A DNA stretch of 64,000 nucleotides, taken from positions 2,287,001-2,351,000 of the forward strand of contig NZ_CP092282.1 in assembly GCF_024972775.1 (NCBI RefSeq), written 5' to 3'. This document shows, one piece after another, positions 1 to 10,891 of this stretch (positions are counted from its first letter, which is position 1; each line of letters begins with the position of its first letter). Under the pieces are notes generated by a model, which saw only the letters and a program-made list of their open reading frames with translations, did not search any database and was not told the origin of the DNA. Source of the stretch: Dehalobacter sp. DCM. GTDB lineage: Bacteria; Bacillota; Desulfitobacteriia; Desulfitobacteriales; Syntrophobotulaceae. Made by a program: the position numbers and the translations under genes.

Positions 1-5
1 GATCG

Positions 6-536
6 GTGTTAACTGAATCAGCCGCTGCGGAACCAAATACGGCGGATGCGAAGCCAACCCTCGTCATCCATGAGGCGGATGTTCCGGCTATGGCGGATGA
101 AGCACTTACCGGGGAATTGAAGAAGCATATCATGAAAGTTTTTGGGCGCAGTTTACAGATACGGGAAGTCGATTCCGGATCCTGCAATGCCTGCGATTAT
201 GAGATCAATGCTTTGAATAATCCGGTCAATGATATTGAACGTTTGGGGATCAGCTTTGTCGCGTCGCCGCGGCATGCGGATATGCTGCTCGTTACCGGAA
301 CAGCCACCCGAAATATGCAGCAAGCCCTGGTCAAAACCTATCAGGCCACACCCGATCCAAAACTTGTTGTCGCCGTCGGCGCGTGTGCCTGCAGCGGCGG
401 TATTTTCAGAGATTCCTATGCGACGAATAACGGTATCGATTCACTTATTCCCGTCGATGTCTATATTCCCGGCTGCCCGCCACGGCCCCAGGCTATTATC
501 TACGGTATCCTGAAAGCGTTGGAAAGAGTAGAATAA
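6..536 (+). CDS. NuoB/HycG-like small subunit of a group-4 hydrogenase or formate hydrogenlyase
   Basis: A 176-residue protein of the complex I 20-kDa (NuoB) family, closest in feel to HycG/HyfI of energy-conserving hydrogenases. It would carry the single proximal [4Fe-4S] cluster that passes electrons to or from the large catalytic subunit. Seen: the cluster ligand pattern C60-x2-C63, a Cys pair at 127/129 in a GACACSGG context, and C157 in a PGCPP motif. The stretch SPRHADMLLVTG is diagnostic of the family. GTG at position 6 is the first possible start; a TAA in another frame at 10-12 could be the stop of an upstream gene, which would fit translational coupling. The ribosome site lies outside the window, so a slightly longer N-terminus cannot be excluded. 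It appears to be the last gene of an operon that begins left of the window. Confidence 0.85.
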   Translation: MLTESAAAEPNTADAKPTLVIHEADVPAMADEALTGELKKHIMKVFGRSLQIREVDSGSCNACDYEINALNNPVNDIERLGISFVASPRHADMLLVTGTATRNMQQALVKTYQATPDPKLVVAVGACACSGGIFRDSYATNNGIDSLIPVDVYIPGCPPRPQAIIYGILKALERVE

Positions 537-615
537 CTCGTTTATATTGACAGTTACCATTCTATCTGGGATATTAAAATCATGATACGCTGCGAATTGT
601 CGGAAGGAGATAACG

Positions 616-1407
616 ATGACACAGATGCGGGCAGCTGTGCTGCAGATGAAGGTATCACCTGATAAAAAACGTAATTTTCAAACAGTCAAGGGCTATTTGG
701 ATGAATTAATGCCGCACTGCGTTGATCTTGTCATTTTGCCGGAAATGTTTAACTGCCCATACCAGACAGATCTCTTTCCGATTTACGCCGAAGAAGAGGG
801 TGGTCCGGGTTGGCAGACCCTTGCCGGCTTGGCTGCTGAATATAAACTCTATCTTGTTGCCGGATCCATGCCGGAGAAGGATGATCAAGGCCGGATTTAT
901 AATACCTGTTTTATCTTTGATCGCGAAGGGAAACAAATTGGGAAACACCGCAAGGTGCATCTGTTTAATGTCGATATCGAAGGCGGACAAAAATTCCGGG
1001 AGTCAGATACATTGACGCCCGGAAAAGATATAACCGTTTTTCACACCGAGTTTGGGAAGGTCGGAGTGTGTATTTGCTTTGATATTCGTTTCCCGGAACT
1101 ATCCAGGCAGATGGTCGAACAGGGAGCGGAAATAATCATTATTCCGGGTGCTTTCAATATGACCACCGGACCGGCTCACTGGGAGATCCTCTTTCGGGTT
1201 CGGGCTGTCGATAATCAGGTTTTTATGATTGGGGCTGCGCCGGCGCGCGACCCGGAGGCATCCTATACGTCCTGGGGTCATACGATCATTGTCGGGCCTT
1301 GGGGAAACATCCTCCGGCACATGGATGAAAAGGAAGGTTATATCATCCAGGAAATCGATATGTCCCAGGTTGAAAAAGTGCGCCGCGAGTTGCCGCTGCA
1401 TCGATGA
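616..1407 (+). CDS. Carbon-nitrogen hydrolase, Nit2/omega-amidase-like
   Basis: A 263-residue member of the nitrilase superfamily, probably hydrolysing a small amide such as an omega-amide of a dicarboxylic acid; the substrate is not readable from sequence. The catalytic triad is visible: E43 in LPEMF, K113 in HRKVHLF, and C154 in CICFDIRFPE. A good ribosome site (GGAGAT) precedes ATG 616. The protein ends at RRELPLHR, a few residues shorter than many relatives, which usually continue with a short R-x-D-x-Y tail; this is probably not disabling. The gap to the hydrogenase subunit is 79 bp, so it may be separately transcribed. Its neighbour downstream is convergent. Confidence 0.85.
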   Translation: MTQMRAAVLQMKVSPDKKRNFQTVKGYLDELMPHCVDLVILPEMFNCPYQTDLFPIYAEEEGGPGWQTLAGLAAEYKLYLVAGSMPEKDDQGRIYNTCFIFDREGKQIGKHRKVHLFNVDIEGGQKFRESDTLTPGKDITVFHTEFGKVGVCICFDIRFPELSRQMVEQGAEIIIIPGAFNMTTGPAHWEILFRVRAVDNQVFMIGAAPARDPEASYTSWGHTIIVGPWGNILRHMDEKEGYIIQEIDMSQVEKVRRELPLHR

Positions 1408-1425
1408 CCCAGCGCTGCCTCTTTC

Positions 1426-2127
1426 TTAACCTCTTCCTTCGATTTCAAATATACCGATGGGTTTGGTATGGGGGAGATAGTAGGGATAGTGCGTATCATT
1501 TGTTGTAATCAGATTGCCGGATAGAAAATCAGCCAGTTCCTCATCGGTGATCTCCGGTGAATTGCTGCGGACAAAATTCTCGGCATCCGTTAGTGAAAGC
1601 AGCGGCTGGCCGAATTCCAAGACGATTTCTGTTAATGTATAGGAAATATTTTTCTCTGTCATATACTGCTTCGCTTCAGCGACGGTATTTTTTTTATAGC
1701 GTTGATATTTACCCGGATATAATTCCGGATCGTTATCGGTGTTGATTACAGCAAACAGCTTCTGGCAGCGGGGGAGGAACTCTTCCAAGTTGCGGCTGCC
1801 AAAAAAGCTGATAAAGATCACATCCCAGCTGTCGGAAATGAGATTGCAGTCTATGAGCCGCGTTTCTATATTGGTGATATGTCTGGCCTCGATCAGGGTA
1901 TTTAAGGCATTAATGGCTTGGGCGTTGATATCAATACAGGTCACATGGTCAATATGCCGGCAGAATTCCAGATCGATGAGGCCAAGGCCGCACCCGATAT
2001 CGCAAAGTGTAGAAAAACCGTGGAGTTTTGGCGTAATGATATCCGCAATTTTACGGAAAAATCCGGTGTATTCATTTGCGGCCTGATACCATCGCATGGT
2101 GTCGGGATTCCAATCAAAATTCATCAT
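1426..2127 (-). CDS. Class I SAM-dependent methyltransferase
   Basis: A 233-residue protein with a Rossmann-type SAM-binding core. Motif I is clear at residues 42-50 (CDIGCGLGL), followed by an acidic strand end in CIDIN (motif II) that should hold the SAM ribose. The rest, including DVIFISFFGSRNLEEFLP, fits strands 4-5 of the fold, but no substrate-specific motif is recognisable. It starts at ATG 2127 (or the adjacent ATG 2124) behind AGAGG. It is transcribed convergently with the nitrilase gene and divergently from nothing obvious; the next gene upstream on the same strand is the hybrid kinase after about 100 bp. Function beyond methyl transfer is unknown. Confidence 0.8.
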   Translation of the reverse strand: MMNFDWNPDTMRWYQAANEYTGFFRKIADIITPKLHGFSTLCDIGCGLGLIDLEFCRHIDHVTCIDINAQAINALNTLIEARHITNIETRLIDCNLISDSWDVIFISFFGSRNLEEFLPRCQKLFAVINTDNDPELYPGKYQRYKKNTVAEAKQYMTEKNISYTLTEIVLEFGQPLLSLTDAENFVRSNSPEITDEELADFLSGNLITTNDTHYPYYLPHTKPIGIFEIEGRG

Positions 2128-2226
2128 GATGCCTCTTTTATTGATTATTTTAATGCAACGTCTAATTCAAGTATAATTTAAAAAGTCTGTTTTGCAACCA
2201 TATTAGTACAATGGTATGATCTGCGA

Positions 2227-4419
2227 TCAAACACGATTGAGTTCAATCAGTAATTTTTCCAAATCAACCGGTTTTACCAAGTGACAATGATAACCGGCTT
2301 GCATTGACCGCTCCATATCCTCCGGCATGGCATATCCCGATAAGGCGATCAAATAGATATCTTTCGTCTGCACATTTTCCCGAATATGCTTCGCAACCTC
2401 ATAACCATTCATATCAGGCAGTCCAATATCGCAGATAATCACATCCGGATGGATTTCATTGGCTTTAACTATCCCCTGAGAGCCGTTGACGGCTATGGTT
2501 ACAGCATGGCCTGCTTCTGTTAACAAAATACAAAGGATTTCCGAAATATCCGGAAGATCGTCAATGATGAGAATACGCAGTGTGCGCTGTTTTTGGATAG
2601 TCAATGGCTGGTTTTTATGCTGAACAGGCCGATAATCAGCGAGATGAGAATCATCAAGAAGAGGGAGCTTTACGGTAAATTCCGTTCCTTTACCTATGCC
2701 GTCGCTGTGCACGGTGATATCACCATTATGCAGTTCGATAAAGCGCTTAACAATGGCTAATCCTAAGCCAAGTCCGCCCTGACTGTAGTCACGGGAATTA
2801 TCTGCCTGGAAAAATGGCTCAAATAAATTGTCCAGCATATTCTTTTCAATACCAATACCGTTGTCACGAATACTCATAACGGCATAGGCTTTATCTTGGA
2901 TATCTTTCTGAGTCACAGTAACGATGGTGTAGCCGCCGGGTGAGGTATATTTTACTGCATTTTTCATGAGGTTATCAAAGACTTGGATCAACCGTGTTTC
3001 GTCACCATGGATATGGAGAGGGGTATCCACTGTACGTAATTCGATACGGATATCTTTTTGGAAAAATTCCGGCCTAAAATCCTGGATAATTTTATATAAA
3101 AGTTTATTCAGCTCCAGCGGTTCCTTGTGAAGGATGATTTTATTCTCTGTGATCCGTGTAATATCCAGCAAATCATCGAAAAGATGGGAAAGCTGATTGA
3201 TTTGACGCGCCATAGCCTCCCGTGCTTGGATGGACTGTTCTGTGTTGGCAGTTGAACGATCGAGAAGTGTCAAGTTTAACATAATCGACGCTAAGGGGTT
3301 GCGGATCTCGTGAGAAAGCATCGCCAGAAAATTGTTTTTTTGAATATCGGCTTCCGCTAACTTCATAACTAAAGCCAATCCGTTATTCTTCTCTGTTTCG
3401 AGCCTTTCCAGCATCAGGTTGATGGATTTTCTCAATAAAACAAATTCATCATTATCTTCACTGCGCAGTCTGGGAATTTCACTCTGAGCTAAATCCAAAC
3501 TGGCAACGTCATTGATAATCTTAGTAAAGGGACGGGATATATACATTCCCAGTAAATGGTTCAGAGCGATCATAAGGAGGATAAAAACTACCGTATAGAT
3601 AAGGATGAACTTTTTCATGTGACCGATTCCCTGGGTATATAAGTCGCGTGTTTTAGAAAACGTGATGAGCAGTGATGACCCATGATACGAGGTATTAGGA
3701 ATTAGAAATTTGCTTTGGATAATGGTTTTATCTTTTATTACTTCCAGCTTTTCTAATCGATCGTTTTCCGAAGTCAAAAATCCAGAATAGGCTGAGCCGT
3801 TCTGGAGCCGTATGGATGAAATCAGGATATTTCCCTGGGCAATATCCTGCAGATCTCGGATAATTCGTTGATCGATCAGTCTGCCGGCAACTATTCGGCC
3901 ATCGGCGACCTTGTTCGTTTGGGTGTTAGTTACATGTGACGAGACAACAAAGTAGAATTGATTGCCAAATTGCAGCATCCTGGGATAGTCACCATTCTTC
4001 GAAAGTATCACTAGATCTGGAATGCTGACTTCTTTCGGGAAAGGAACAAAATTTCTTGTATTAAAATCATAGTAGCAGGTGTAAAGAACAGAATCATTCT
4101 GCCCAATAATAATGACAAAGCTAATGTCCAGGTTCTCTAACGTTTCCGGTGTAAAATTGGCATCCGGGAAATCCGGTTTTTCATGGGTCACATAAGCATA
4201 GGTATCATCCCAGTGACTGTAATCATCTGTATTTCCCTGGTAACGCTCTGTCATTTTTATTAAATAGGAACTAAGGCCTGCCCCGACGGAATCAATCTGT
4301 GCATCCTCCTGGTTTTCAAGGTAATTTGTAAAAAATATGCCATAAACCGTGTTGCTGATACTGATAATTATTACAGTTAATATAACAACAATACAGATAA
4401 TTCTTTTTCTAACCGTCAT
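2227..4419 (-). CDS. CHASE4-HAMP hybrid sensor histidine kinase with C-terminal receiver
   Basis: A 730-residue membrane kinase. Order: TM1 about 8-30; an extracytoplasmic CHASE4 domain to about 265, with the typical DYSHWDDTYAYV block at 66-77; TM2 about 271-292; HAMP about 293-345; HisKA with phospho-acceptor H370 in SHEIRNP; HATPase_c with N-box (N483-N487), G1 DNGIG 519-523 and G2 GGLGLGLAI 548-556; a receiver domain 614-730 with phosphorylatable D664 and K717. It should sense an external signal and relay phosphate internally or onward. No separate response regulator is adjacent, so it is an orphan hybrid and its output is unknown. ATG 4419 follows a GGAG site. The upstream gap holds a repeat remnant. 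Confidence 0.9.
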   Translation of the reverse strand: MTVRKRIICIVVILTVIIISISNTVYGIFFTNYLENQEDAQIDSVGAGLSSYLIKMTERYQGNTDDYSHWDDTYAYVTHEKPDFPDANFTPETLENLDISFVIIIGQNDSVLYTCYYDFNTRNFVPFPKEVSIPDLVILSKNGDYPRMLQFGNQFYFVVSSHVTNTQTNKVADGRIVAGRLIDQRIIRDLQDIAQGNILISSIRLQNGSAYSGFLTSENDRLEKLEVIKDKTIIQSKFLIPNTSYHGSSLLITFSKTRDLYTQGIGHMKKFILIYTVVFILLMIALNHLLGMYISRPFTKIINDVASLDLAQSEIPRLRSEDNDEFVLLRKSINLMLERLETEKNNGLALVMKLAEADIQKNNFLAMLSHEIRNPLASIMLNLTLLDRSTANTEQSIQAREAMARQINQLSHLFDDLLDITRITENKIILHKEPLELNKLLYKIIQDFRPEFFQKDIRIELRTVDTPLHIHGDETRLIQVFDNLMKNAVKYTSPGGYTIVTVTQKDIQDKAYAVMSIRDNGIGIEKNMLDNLFEPFFQADNSRDYSQGGLGLGLAIVKRFIELHNGDITVHSDGIGKGTEFTVKLPLLDDSHLADYRPVQHKNQPLTIQKQRTLRILIIDDLPDISEILCILLTEAGHAVTIAVNGSQGIVKANEIHPDVIICDIGLPDMNGYEVAKHIRENVQTKDIYLIALSGYAMPEDMERSMQAGYHCHLVKPVDLEKLLIELNRV

Positions 4420-4785
4420 AGGTCACATTCTCCTGTTATCTTCCATTCAGGCTCAAACTAGTACAGCATTCTATAAATACCATGACAGAAGGATGTGATA
4501 ATCTGGGGAACTGTGGCACGCAGACCTGATTTGAGGTGTAAAGTAAATTCAAGAATGAAGTACTAGTATTAAATTATAGAAAATCCTAAAACCATAGTAT
4601 TCAACAAATCTTATTAAAATCCTGTAAGTATAACCTGCAATCATTCGGAACAATATGAGGAAGTTATTCGCCTTCGCTTGCTGTTTACGTTATAATAGGA
4701 AAAGACTATTTCTCGAAATATACGAACAGTGATTGTATTTAATAGATAAATATAATGAAATTGACACGATAGAGGAGCGTTTACT
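4420..4785. other. Divergent intergenic region, kinase / ABC-F
   Basis: This 366-bp gap separates the divergent hybrid kinase and the first ABC-F gene. It holds a fragment of the palindromic repeat at 4507-4536, AT-rich DNA, and a good -10 hexamer TATAAT at 4691-4696 reading right, with no convincing -35. The leader to the TTG start at 4786 would be about 85 nt. No ORF or other structure is seen. Confidence 0.5.
4507..4536 (+). repeat. Palindromic intergenic repeat, copy A (end fragment only)
   Basis: Positions 4507-4526 match the right terminal repeat of the family (GGAACTGTGGCACGCAGACC), and TGATTTGAGG follows at 4527-4536, as it does beside copies D and E. The rest of the element is absent. 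It is either a decayed copy or a solitary end. Confidence 0.7.
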
Positions 4786-6597
4786 TTGATCCTATTATCC
4801 GCAGAAAAGATAACCAAAAGCTATAGTGAGAAAAAGCTGCTGAAAGATATTTCGTTATATATCAATGAAGCCGATAAGATCGGCGTAATCGGTATCAACG
4901 GCTCCGGAAAATCGACATTTTTAAAAATTGTGGCTGGAATTGAAGCTCCGGACGACGGGACGATCACCGCGGCTTCCGGTGTTCGCATTGCCTATCTGCC
5001 GCAGAATCCTGTTTTCATCGATAATCTTTCCGTTTTAGATCAGGTGTTTTACGGCGCATCGGCGGAAACCAGAGACGCTATGGAACATGAAGCCAAGACG
5101 ATCTTAACCCGGCTCGGGATTTTCGATTTTACGACGAATGTCAGTCTATTATCCGGCGGCGAAAAGAAACGAATCGCCATAACCCGCGCGCTGGTTAACC
5201 CCAGTGAAATTTTGATCATGGATGAGCCGACGAACCATCTGGACAGTGACATGGTGCTGTGGCTTGAAAACTACCTAAAAAAATATACCGGCGCGATCCT
5301 GATGGTCACCCACGATCGGTACTTTTTGGACAGGGTCGCCAACCGGATCGTAGAAATAAGCCGAGGCAGTCTGTACGGCTACCAGGCCAATTACTCCAAA
5401 TACCTTGAGCTGAAAGCCCAGCGCGAGGAAATGGAAATCAGTACCGAACGGAAGAACAAGAGTATCTATCGACGGGAACTGGAATGGATTAGCCGAGGCG
5501 TCCGCGCCAGGGGAACCAAAAGCAAAGAACGGATAGAACGTTTTCATACGCTGAGTGAAAGAGAAAAGCCGACAGCAACTGAAAAACTGGATATCAGCGC
5601 ATTATCGACGCGCTTGGGTAAAAAAACGATAGAGATCAATAATATTTCCAAAGCGTATGACGACAGGCGGCTTATCACCCATTTCGAGCATATTATACTC
5701 AGGGATGCCCGAATCGGAATTATCGGTAAAAATGGCTGCGGAAAATCAACCCTGTTTAAAATTATCATGGGTCAAGTCCCTCCGGACAGTGGAACGGTGG
5801 TGATTGGGGATACGGTCAAGATCGGGTATTTCTCTCAGGAAAGTGACGAGATGGACACGTCTCTGCGGGTCATTGACTATATTCGTGAGATTTCCAATCA
5901 GATCGTGACAGCCGACGGAACACTTTCGGCTGCGCAGATGCTGGAGAAATTCTTATTTCCGCCCGACTTACAGTGGAATACCATTGCTAAACTATCCGGC
6001 GGGGAACGACGGCGGCTGCACTTGCTGAGTGTTATCATGGACGCTCCGAATATCCTGCTCTTAGACGAACCCTCCAACGATTTGGATATCGAGACACTGG
6101 TTATCCTAGAGGACTATTTGGAACATTTCGCCGGGGCGGTTATGGTTATCTCCCATGACCGCTATTTCTTGGATAAAGTCGTGGATCGGATCTTTGAATT
6201 CCAGAACGACGGAACACTGAAACAGTATGAAGGCGGCTTTGACGATTATCTGGAATACAAAAAAGTCCTAACGACGGATGCTGCGGCTGGCGTTACTAAA
6301 GCGAAGAAATCCGAACAGCAGCCGGATAGGCCCAATACGCAAAAACTTAAATTCTCCTATAAAGAAGAACTCGAATATGCCCAGATCGAGGATCTGATTG
6401 CCGGGATAGAAGCCAAAATCAGTGATCTGGAGAAGGTAATTCAAGGGGAAGTCAGTAATTACAGTAAGTTGCAGGAGCTGCTGCAACAAAAAGCAGACCT
6501 GGAAAGTGATCTCGAGGAAAAAATGGCACGCTGGCTCTATCTTCATGATCTGGCGGAAAAAATCGCTGATTCGAAAGCAGCATTGTACACCACGTAA
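4786..6597 (+). CDS. ABC-F family ATPase, Uup-like
   Basis: A 603-residue cytosolic protein with two fused ABC ATPase domains and no membrane segments, the ABC-F layout. Members bind ribosomes or branched DNA; the Uup group is linked to replication-fork and ribosome metabolism. Seen: Walker A GINGSGKST (36-44) and GKNGCGKST (about 315), LSGGE signatures near 121 and 402, an inter-domain linker rich in charged helix, and a C-terminal coiled coil (about 515-600) of the Uup type. That C-terminal domain is why Uup is preferred over other ABC-F groups. The start is TTG 4786, seven bases after GAGGAGCG. It is separated from the next ABC-F gene by 161 bp with its own promoter, so they need not be one operon. 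Confidence 0.85.
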   Translation: MILLSAEKITKSYSEKKLLKDISLYINEADKIGVIGINGSGKSTFLKIVAGIEAPDDGTITAASGVRIAYLPQNPVFIDNLSVLDQVFYGASAETRDAMEHEAKTILTRLGIFDFTTNVSLLSGGEKKRIAITRALVNPSEILIMDEPTNHLDSDMVLWLENYLKKYTGAILMVTHDRYFLDRVANRIVEISRGSLYGYQANYSKYLELKAQREEMEISTERKNKSIYRRELEWISRGVRARGTKSKERIERFHTLSEREKPTATEKLDISALSTRLGKKTIEINNISKAYDDRRLITHFEHIILRDARIGIIGKNGCGKSTLFKIIMGQVPPDSGTVVIGDTVKIGYFSQESDEMDTSLRVIDYIREISNQIVTADGTLSAAQMLEKFLFPPDLQWNTIAKLSGGERRRLHLLSVIMDAPNILLLDEPSNDLDIETLVILEDYLEHFAGAVMVISHDRYFLDKVVDRIFEFQNDGTLKQYEGGFDDYLEYKKVLTTDAAAGVTKAKKSEQQPDRPNTQKLKFSYKEELEYAQIEDLIAGIEAKISDLEKVIQGEVSNYSKLQELLQQKADLESDLEEKMARWLYLHDLAEKIADSKAALYTT

Positions 6598-6674
6598 ATT
6601 GCGGTTCCTGCTGATACCAGTGTTGGCATAACACGCAGGGGTATATGGTATTGGCCACCTGTGAAACATCCTTG

Positions 6675-6704
6675 TTGTGGTATTTTCATAGGATGTGGTA
6701 TAAT
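6675..6704 (+). promoter_or_regulatory. Candidate sigma-A promoter for the second ABC-F gene
   Basis: TTGTGG at 6675-6680 and TATAAT at 6699-6704 are 18 bp apart, and TGG immediately before TATAAT makes an extended -10. The leader to ATG 6759 is about 50 nt. This is a sequence-only call. Confidence 0.5.
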
Positions 6705-6722
6705 ATTGCCTTGGTTATGTAA

Positions 6723-8378
<1,656 letters not shown>

Positions 8379-8388
8379 ATTGAGTCTC

Positions 8389-9192
8389 ATGAACTTAACT
8401 AAGACGGATATAGTAAAAAAATATGCCCATGACGATGAAGAGAAACTTATCCTGGCCAGAGCACTGGATAAGCTGGAGGAGTGCGAGCAAAGAAATATCC
8501 TGACGCATACCCGTTTTTTGAATGAACAGCAGCGCTTAACCGCGCAGAAAATGCTGCTGAGCATGGATAACCCGCGGCATTTATTCTGGGGCGGTTATGA
8601 ACGGGCAGAAAGGTCGGTGCTGATCTTTTTGCCGGACTATTTGGAGCAGGAACAGATCATGTGCGGGGATTATGATCCGCTGATGTATCTCCGCGCATCC
8701 TACCCCCCGGCAAACATCCTTTCGCATCGGGATATCCTGGGGAGTCTGATGGGGTGTGGCGTCAAGAGGGATACAGTCGGGGATATTCTCGTTGGCGACG
8801 GCCATTCGGATGTCGTGGTTTTAAAAGAAGTTGAATCTTATATCAGTCAGACCTTTGAATCGGCCGGCCGGGTCCGCTTGCAGACGGAGCTGATTACCGC
8901 AGAGAAACTTTATGTGCCCGAAGAAAAGTATATACTTTTACGGGACACGGTGGCTTCTCTTCGTTTCGATAATATCGTCGCTGCCGGTTTTGGTCTGAGC
9001 CGGACGAAAGCGGCAGAAAACATCGAAAGCGGGCGAGCCGCTCTCAACAGATTGGAGAACACCCATACCGATAAAATGGTCGGGGCGGGCGATATAATCA
9101 CCGTACGCGGACAGGGGAAAATTACGCTATTCGAAGTGGGCAATACCACGAAAAAAGGGCGGGTTGGGATTGTTATTAAGAAGTGGGTATAA
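8389..9192 (+). CDS. S4-domain RNA-binding protein, YlmH-like
   Basis: A 267-residue protein of the YlmH family: an N-terminal photosystem-II-S4-like domain and a C-terminal S4 RNA-binding domain (about 190-260, with RFDNIVAAGFGLSRTKAAENIESGRAALN). Family members bind rRNA/tRNA on stalled or assembling large subunits, which fits its position just after an ABC-F ribosome factor. I chose ATG 8389 because it falls 10 bp after the preceding stop and matches the usual family N-terminus. There is no strong ribosome site, so translation may be coupled to the gene upstream. TTG 8380 is an alternative start. Unusually, ylmH normally sits in the division (sepF-divIVA) cluster, which is not seen here. 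Confidence 0.8.
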   Translation: MNLTKTDIVKKYAHDDEEKLILARALDKLEECEQRNILTHTRFLNEQQRLTAQKMLLSMDNPRHLFWGGYERAERSVLIFLPDYLEQEQIMCGDYDPLMYLRASYPPANILSHRDILGSLMGCGVKRDTVGDILVGDGHSDVVVLKEVESYISQTFESAGRVRLQTELITAEKLYVPEEKYILLRDTVASLRFDNIVAAGFGLSRTKAAENIESGRAALNRLENTHTDKMVGAGDIITVRGQGKITLFEVGNTTKKGRVGIVIKKWV

Positions 9193-9499
9193 ATGAAGGA
9201 CACCTTCCCCTTGAACAACGATAAGCAACCAACTGTGATTGATTCCATTGAGCCTGAAAGAGGAGGACATGAGTAATTCTGACCGTAGTTTTTCAAATGT
9301 TCTTTGCGCAGTTTGCAAAAACATCTTCCGTAAAAATAATATCAGCAGGTGATATCTCCTAATATTCATCAAAACCGACTTCTTAATCGCTTGGATTATC
9401 TTCTCTCGCATCCTATTACCCCCGTCACAATTTGGTATCCCTCCAAAAGATTCCATACCGGTTTTTAGAATTCAATTATTATCATTTTTTGCTATAAGG
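9193..9499. other. Convergent intergenic region, nothing definite
   Basis: This 307-bp gap lies between convergent genes. It contains one 21-codon ORF from ATG 9269 behind AGAGGAGG that resembles nothing I recognise. I see no clear terminator hairpin, repeat or promoter. Confidence 0.5.
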
Positions 9500-10891
9500 T
9501 TATTCTATCATCCTTTTAATACTCGTAATTTGCTTGTTGTAAAAGAGTAAGACAGCAGGAATCAATAAGAAAAGCAGCCTACCGACAATAGTATTGGCAA
9601 AGAGTATCAATGCCCCGAGCCAGCGACTCCTGCCGATGTAGACGCCGTGCACGTTTTCTCGCGGCACGGTCTTAAGCATTGATCTGCTCTGAGCCGGAGA
9701 CGGATAGTTATCGATATCAACTTTTAATCCGTTTTCTTGATTACCGATAATCCTTTCCACATAAGCTATTCTATCTTGCTCGAACAAAATTATTTGTCCT
9801 TCCCGAAGCGGGTACCGGCTGTCAATCTTGCGGAAATATGCCAAGTCATTCATCATAATTGCCGGCTCCATCGTACTTGACTTGAAAACAAAGGGAATGA
9901 TCCCGCGGATAGCAACCTCCTCACCCGGAGTAGAGACATTTACCAGAATAATGAATAGATTAAAAACCAACACGGAACAAATGAAAAAAATCAGCAAAGT
10001 CATGGTAACAGCATTCATCATTTTAGCGTACCGATTTTTTCTCCTCCAGACTGATTTTTGTTTCCCCGTTCTGGCATCAATATTGACAATATCAGCGCCT
10101 TCGGTTAAGAGAGCTTCATCAGCAGGCAAATTATAATATTTGGCAATGTTTCCGGCTCGGATAAGGCAGACAGGGCAGCAAGCAATTACAATAACAATAG
10201 CCGCAAGGAAATAGACGTTCTGGCTGATATCAAGAAGATGATGGATATTCTGCATGGCAACACGGTTGGCTATAAGGCTGTATTCCCCCAGTGTTGCCTT
10301 TAAAATGATAACCGCCACTGTTGACAAAAAAGTTAAATAACGGCCGTTAATAATCGTACGGGTAAACAGGGATAGGGTCATCGCCAAGAGGGTAATCAGA
10401 ACAAGATCAATCAAACCGACTAAAAAAAGAGAAGGCAAGTAACTGAAAATAAATGTATATTTAAGAAGAAAAGCAAAAAAAACCGCAAAGACAAAACCGA
10501 TGGTGTAGTTGGTGAAGACCGAGTACAATAACGCCATGAATTTATCAAAAATCATTCTCGCCGGATGATAACCCATCTTGATCAGCAGGTACCATGAGTT
10601 ATTCCGTATTTCCGCAAAGAAAAGATAATGATAATAGACAATAAAATAGACTGTAAAAAATAATAAGACAAGATGGATATAAAGAAATATGATAGAAAAA
10701 TAACTCGGCTGCATAATTTCCGGGACAGCATCCGCCAGTACGCTCTGCTGAAGGGTCTGCAGCACAAAAAAAAGCGCGAACGAAATTAACCCCACAAAGA
10801 GGGCGGCAGCTATTCGTCTGTTCGTACCGATTTTATTATCGCGGTACGCATGTCTGAGTTCTTTTCTAAAATAATTATTGGTATAAATCAT
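9500..10891 (-). CDS. Polytopic membrane protein fused to a degenerate signal-peptidase-I-like domain
   Basis: 463 residues. The N-terminal part (about 1-250) has six hydrophobic segments and resembles an ABC-2-type permease only loosely. After a cytosolic linker and another TM (about 290-315) comes a SipW/S26-like domain (about 320-440) and a final TM near 440. The peptidase box reads SSTMEP where active enzymes have SGSMEP, so the residue before Met, the catalytic Ser, is Thr. The base position in THRIVG is replaced in the stretch YVERIIG by Glu. I infer a non-catalytic domain, perhaps one that still binds SipW substrates. It overlaps the upstream ATPase-like gene by 17 bp and is the last gene of the SipW operon. 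I do not recognise a named family for the whole protein. Confidence 0.6.
   Translation of the reverse strand: MIYTNNYFRKELRHAYRDNKIGTNRRIAAALFVGLISFALFFVLQTLQQSVLADAVPEIMQPSYFSIIFLYIHLVLLFFTVYFIVYYHYLFFAEIRNNSWYLLIKMGYHPARMIFDKFMALLYSVFTNYTIGFVFAVFFAFLLKYTFIFSYLPSLFLVGLIDLVLITLLAMTLSLFTRTIINGRYLTFLSTVAVIILKATLGEYSLIANRVAMQNIHHLLDISQNVYFLAAIVIVIACCPVCLIRAGNIAKYYNLPADEALLTEGADIVNIDARTGKQKSVWRRKNRYAKMMNAVTMTLLIFFICSVLVFNLFIILVNVSTPGEEVAIRGIIPFVFKSSTMEPAIMMNDLAYFRKIDSRYPLREGQIILFEQDRIAYVERIIGNQENGLKVDIDNYPSPAQSRSMLKTVPRENVHGVYIGRSRWLGALILFANTIVGRLLFLLIPAVLLFYNKQITSIKRMIE

Noticed and set aside
9269-9334. 21-codon ORF behind a good AGAGGAGG
   Set aside because: Too short, no similarity to any family, and no context; could be real but cannot be supported.
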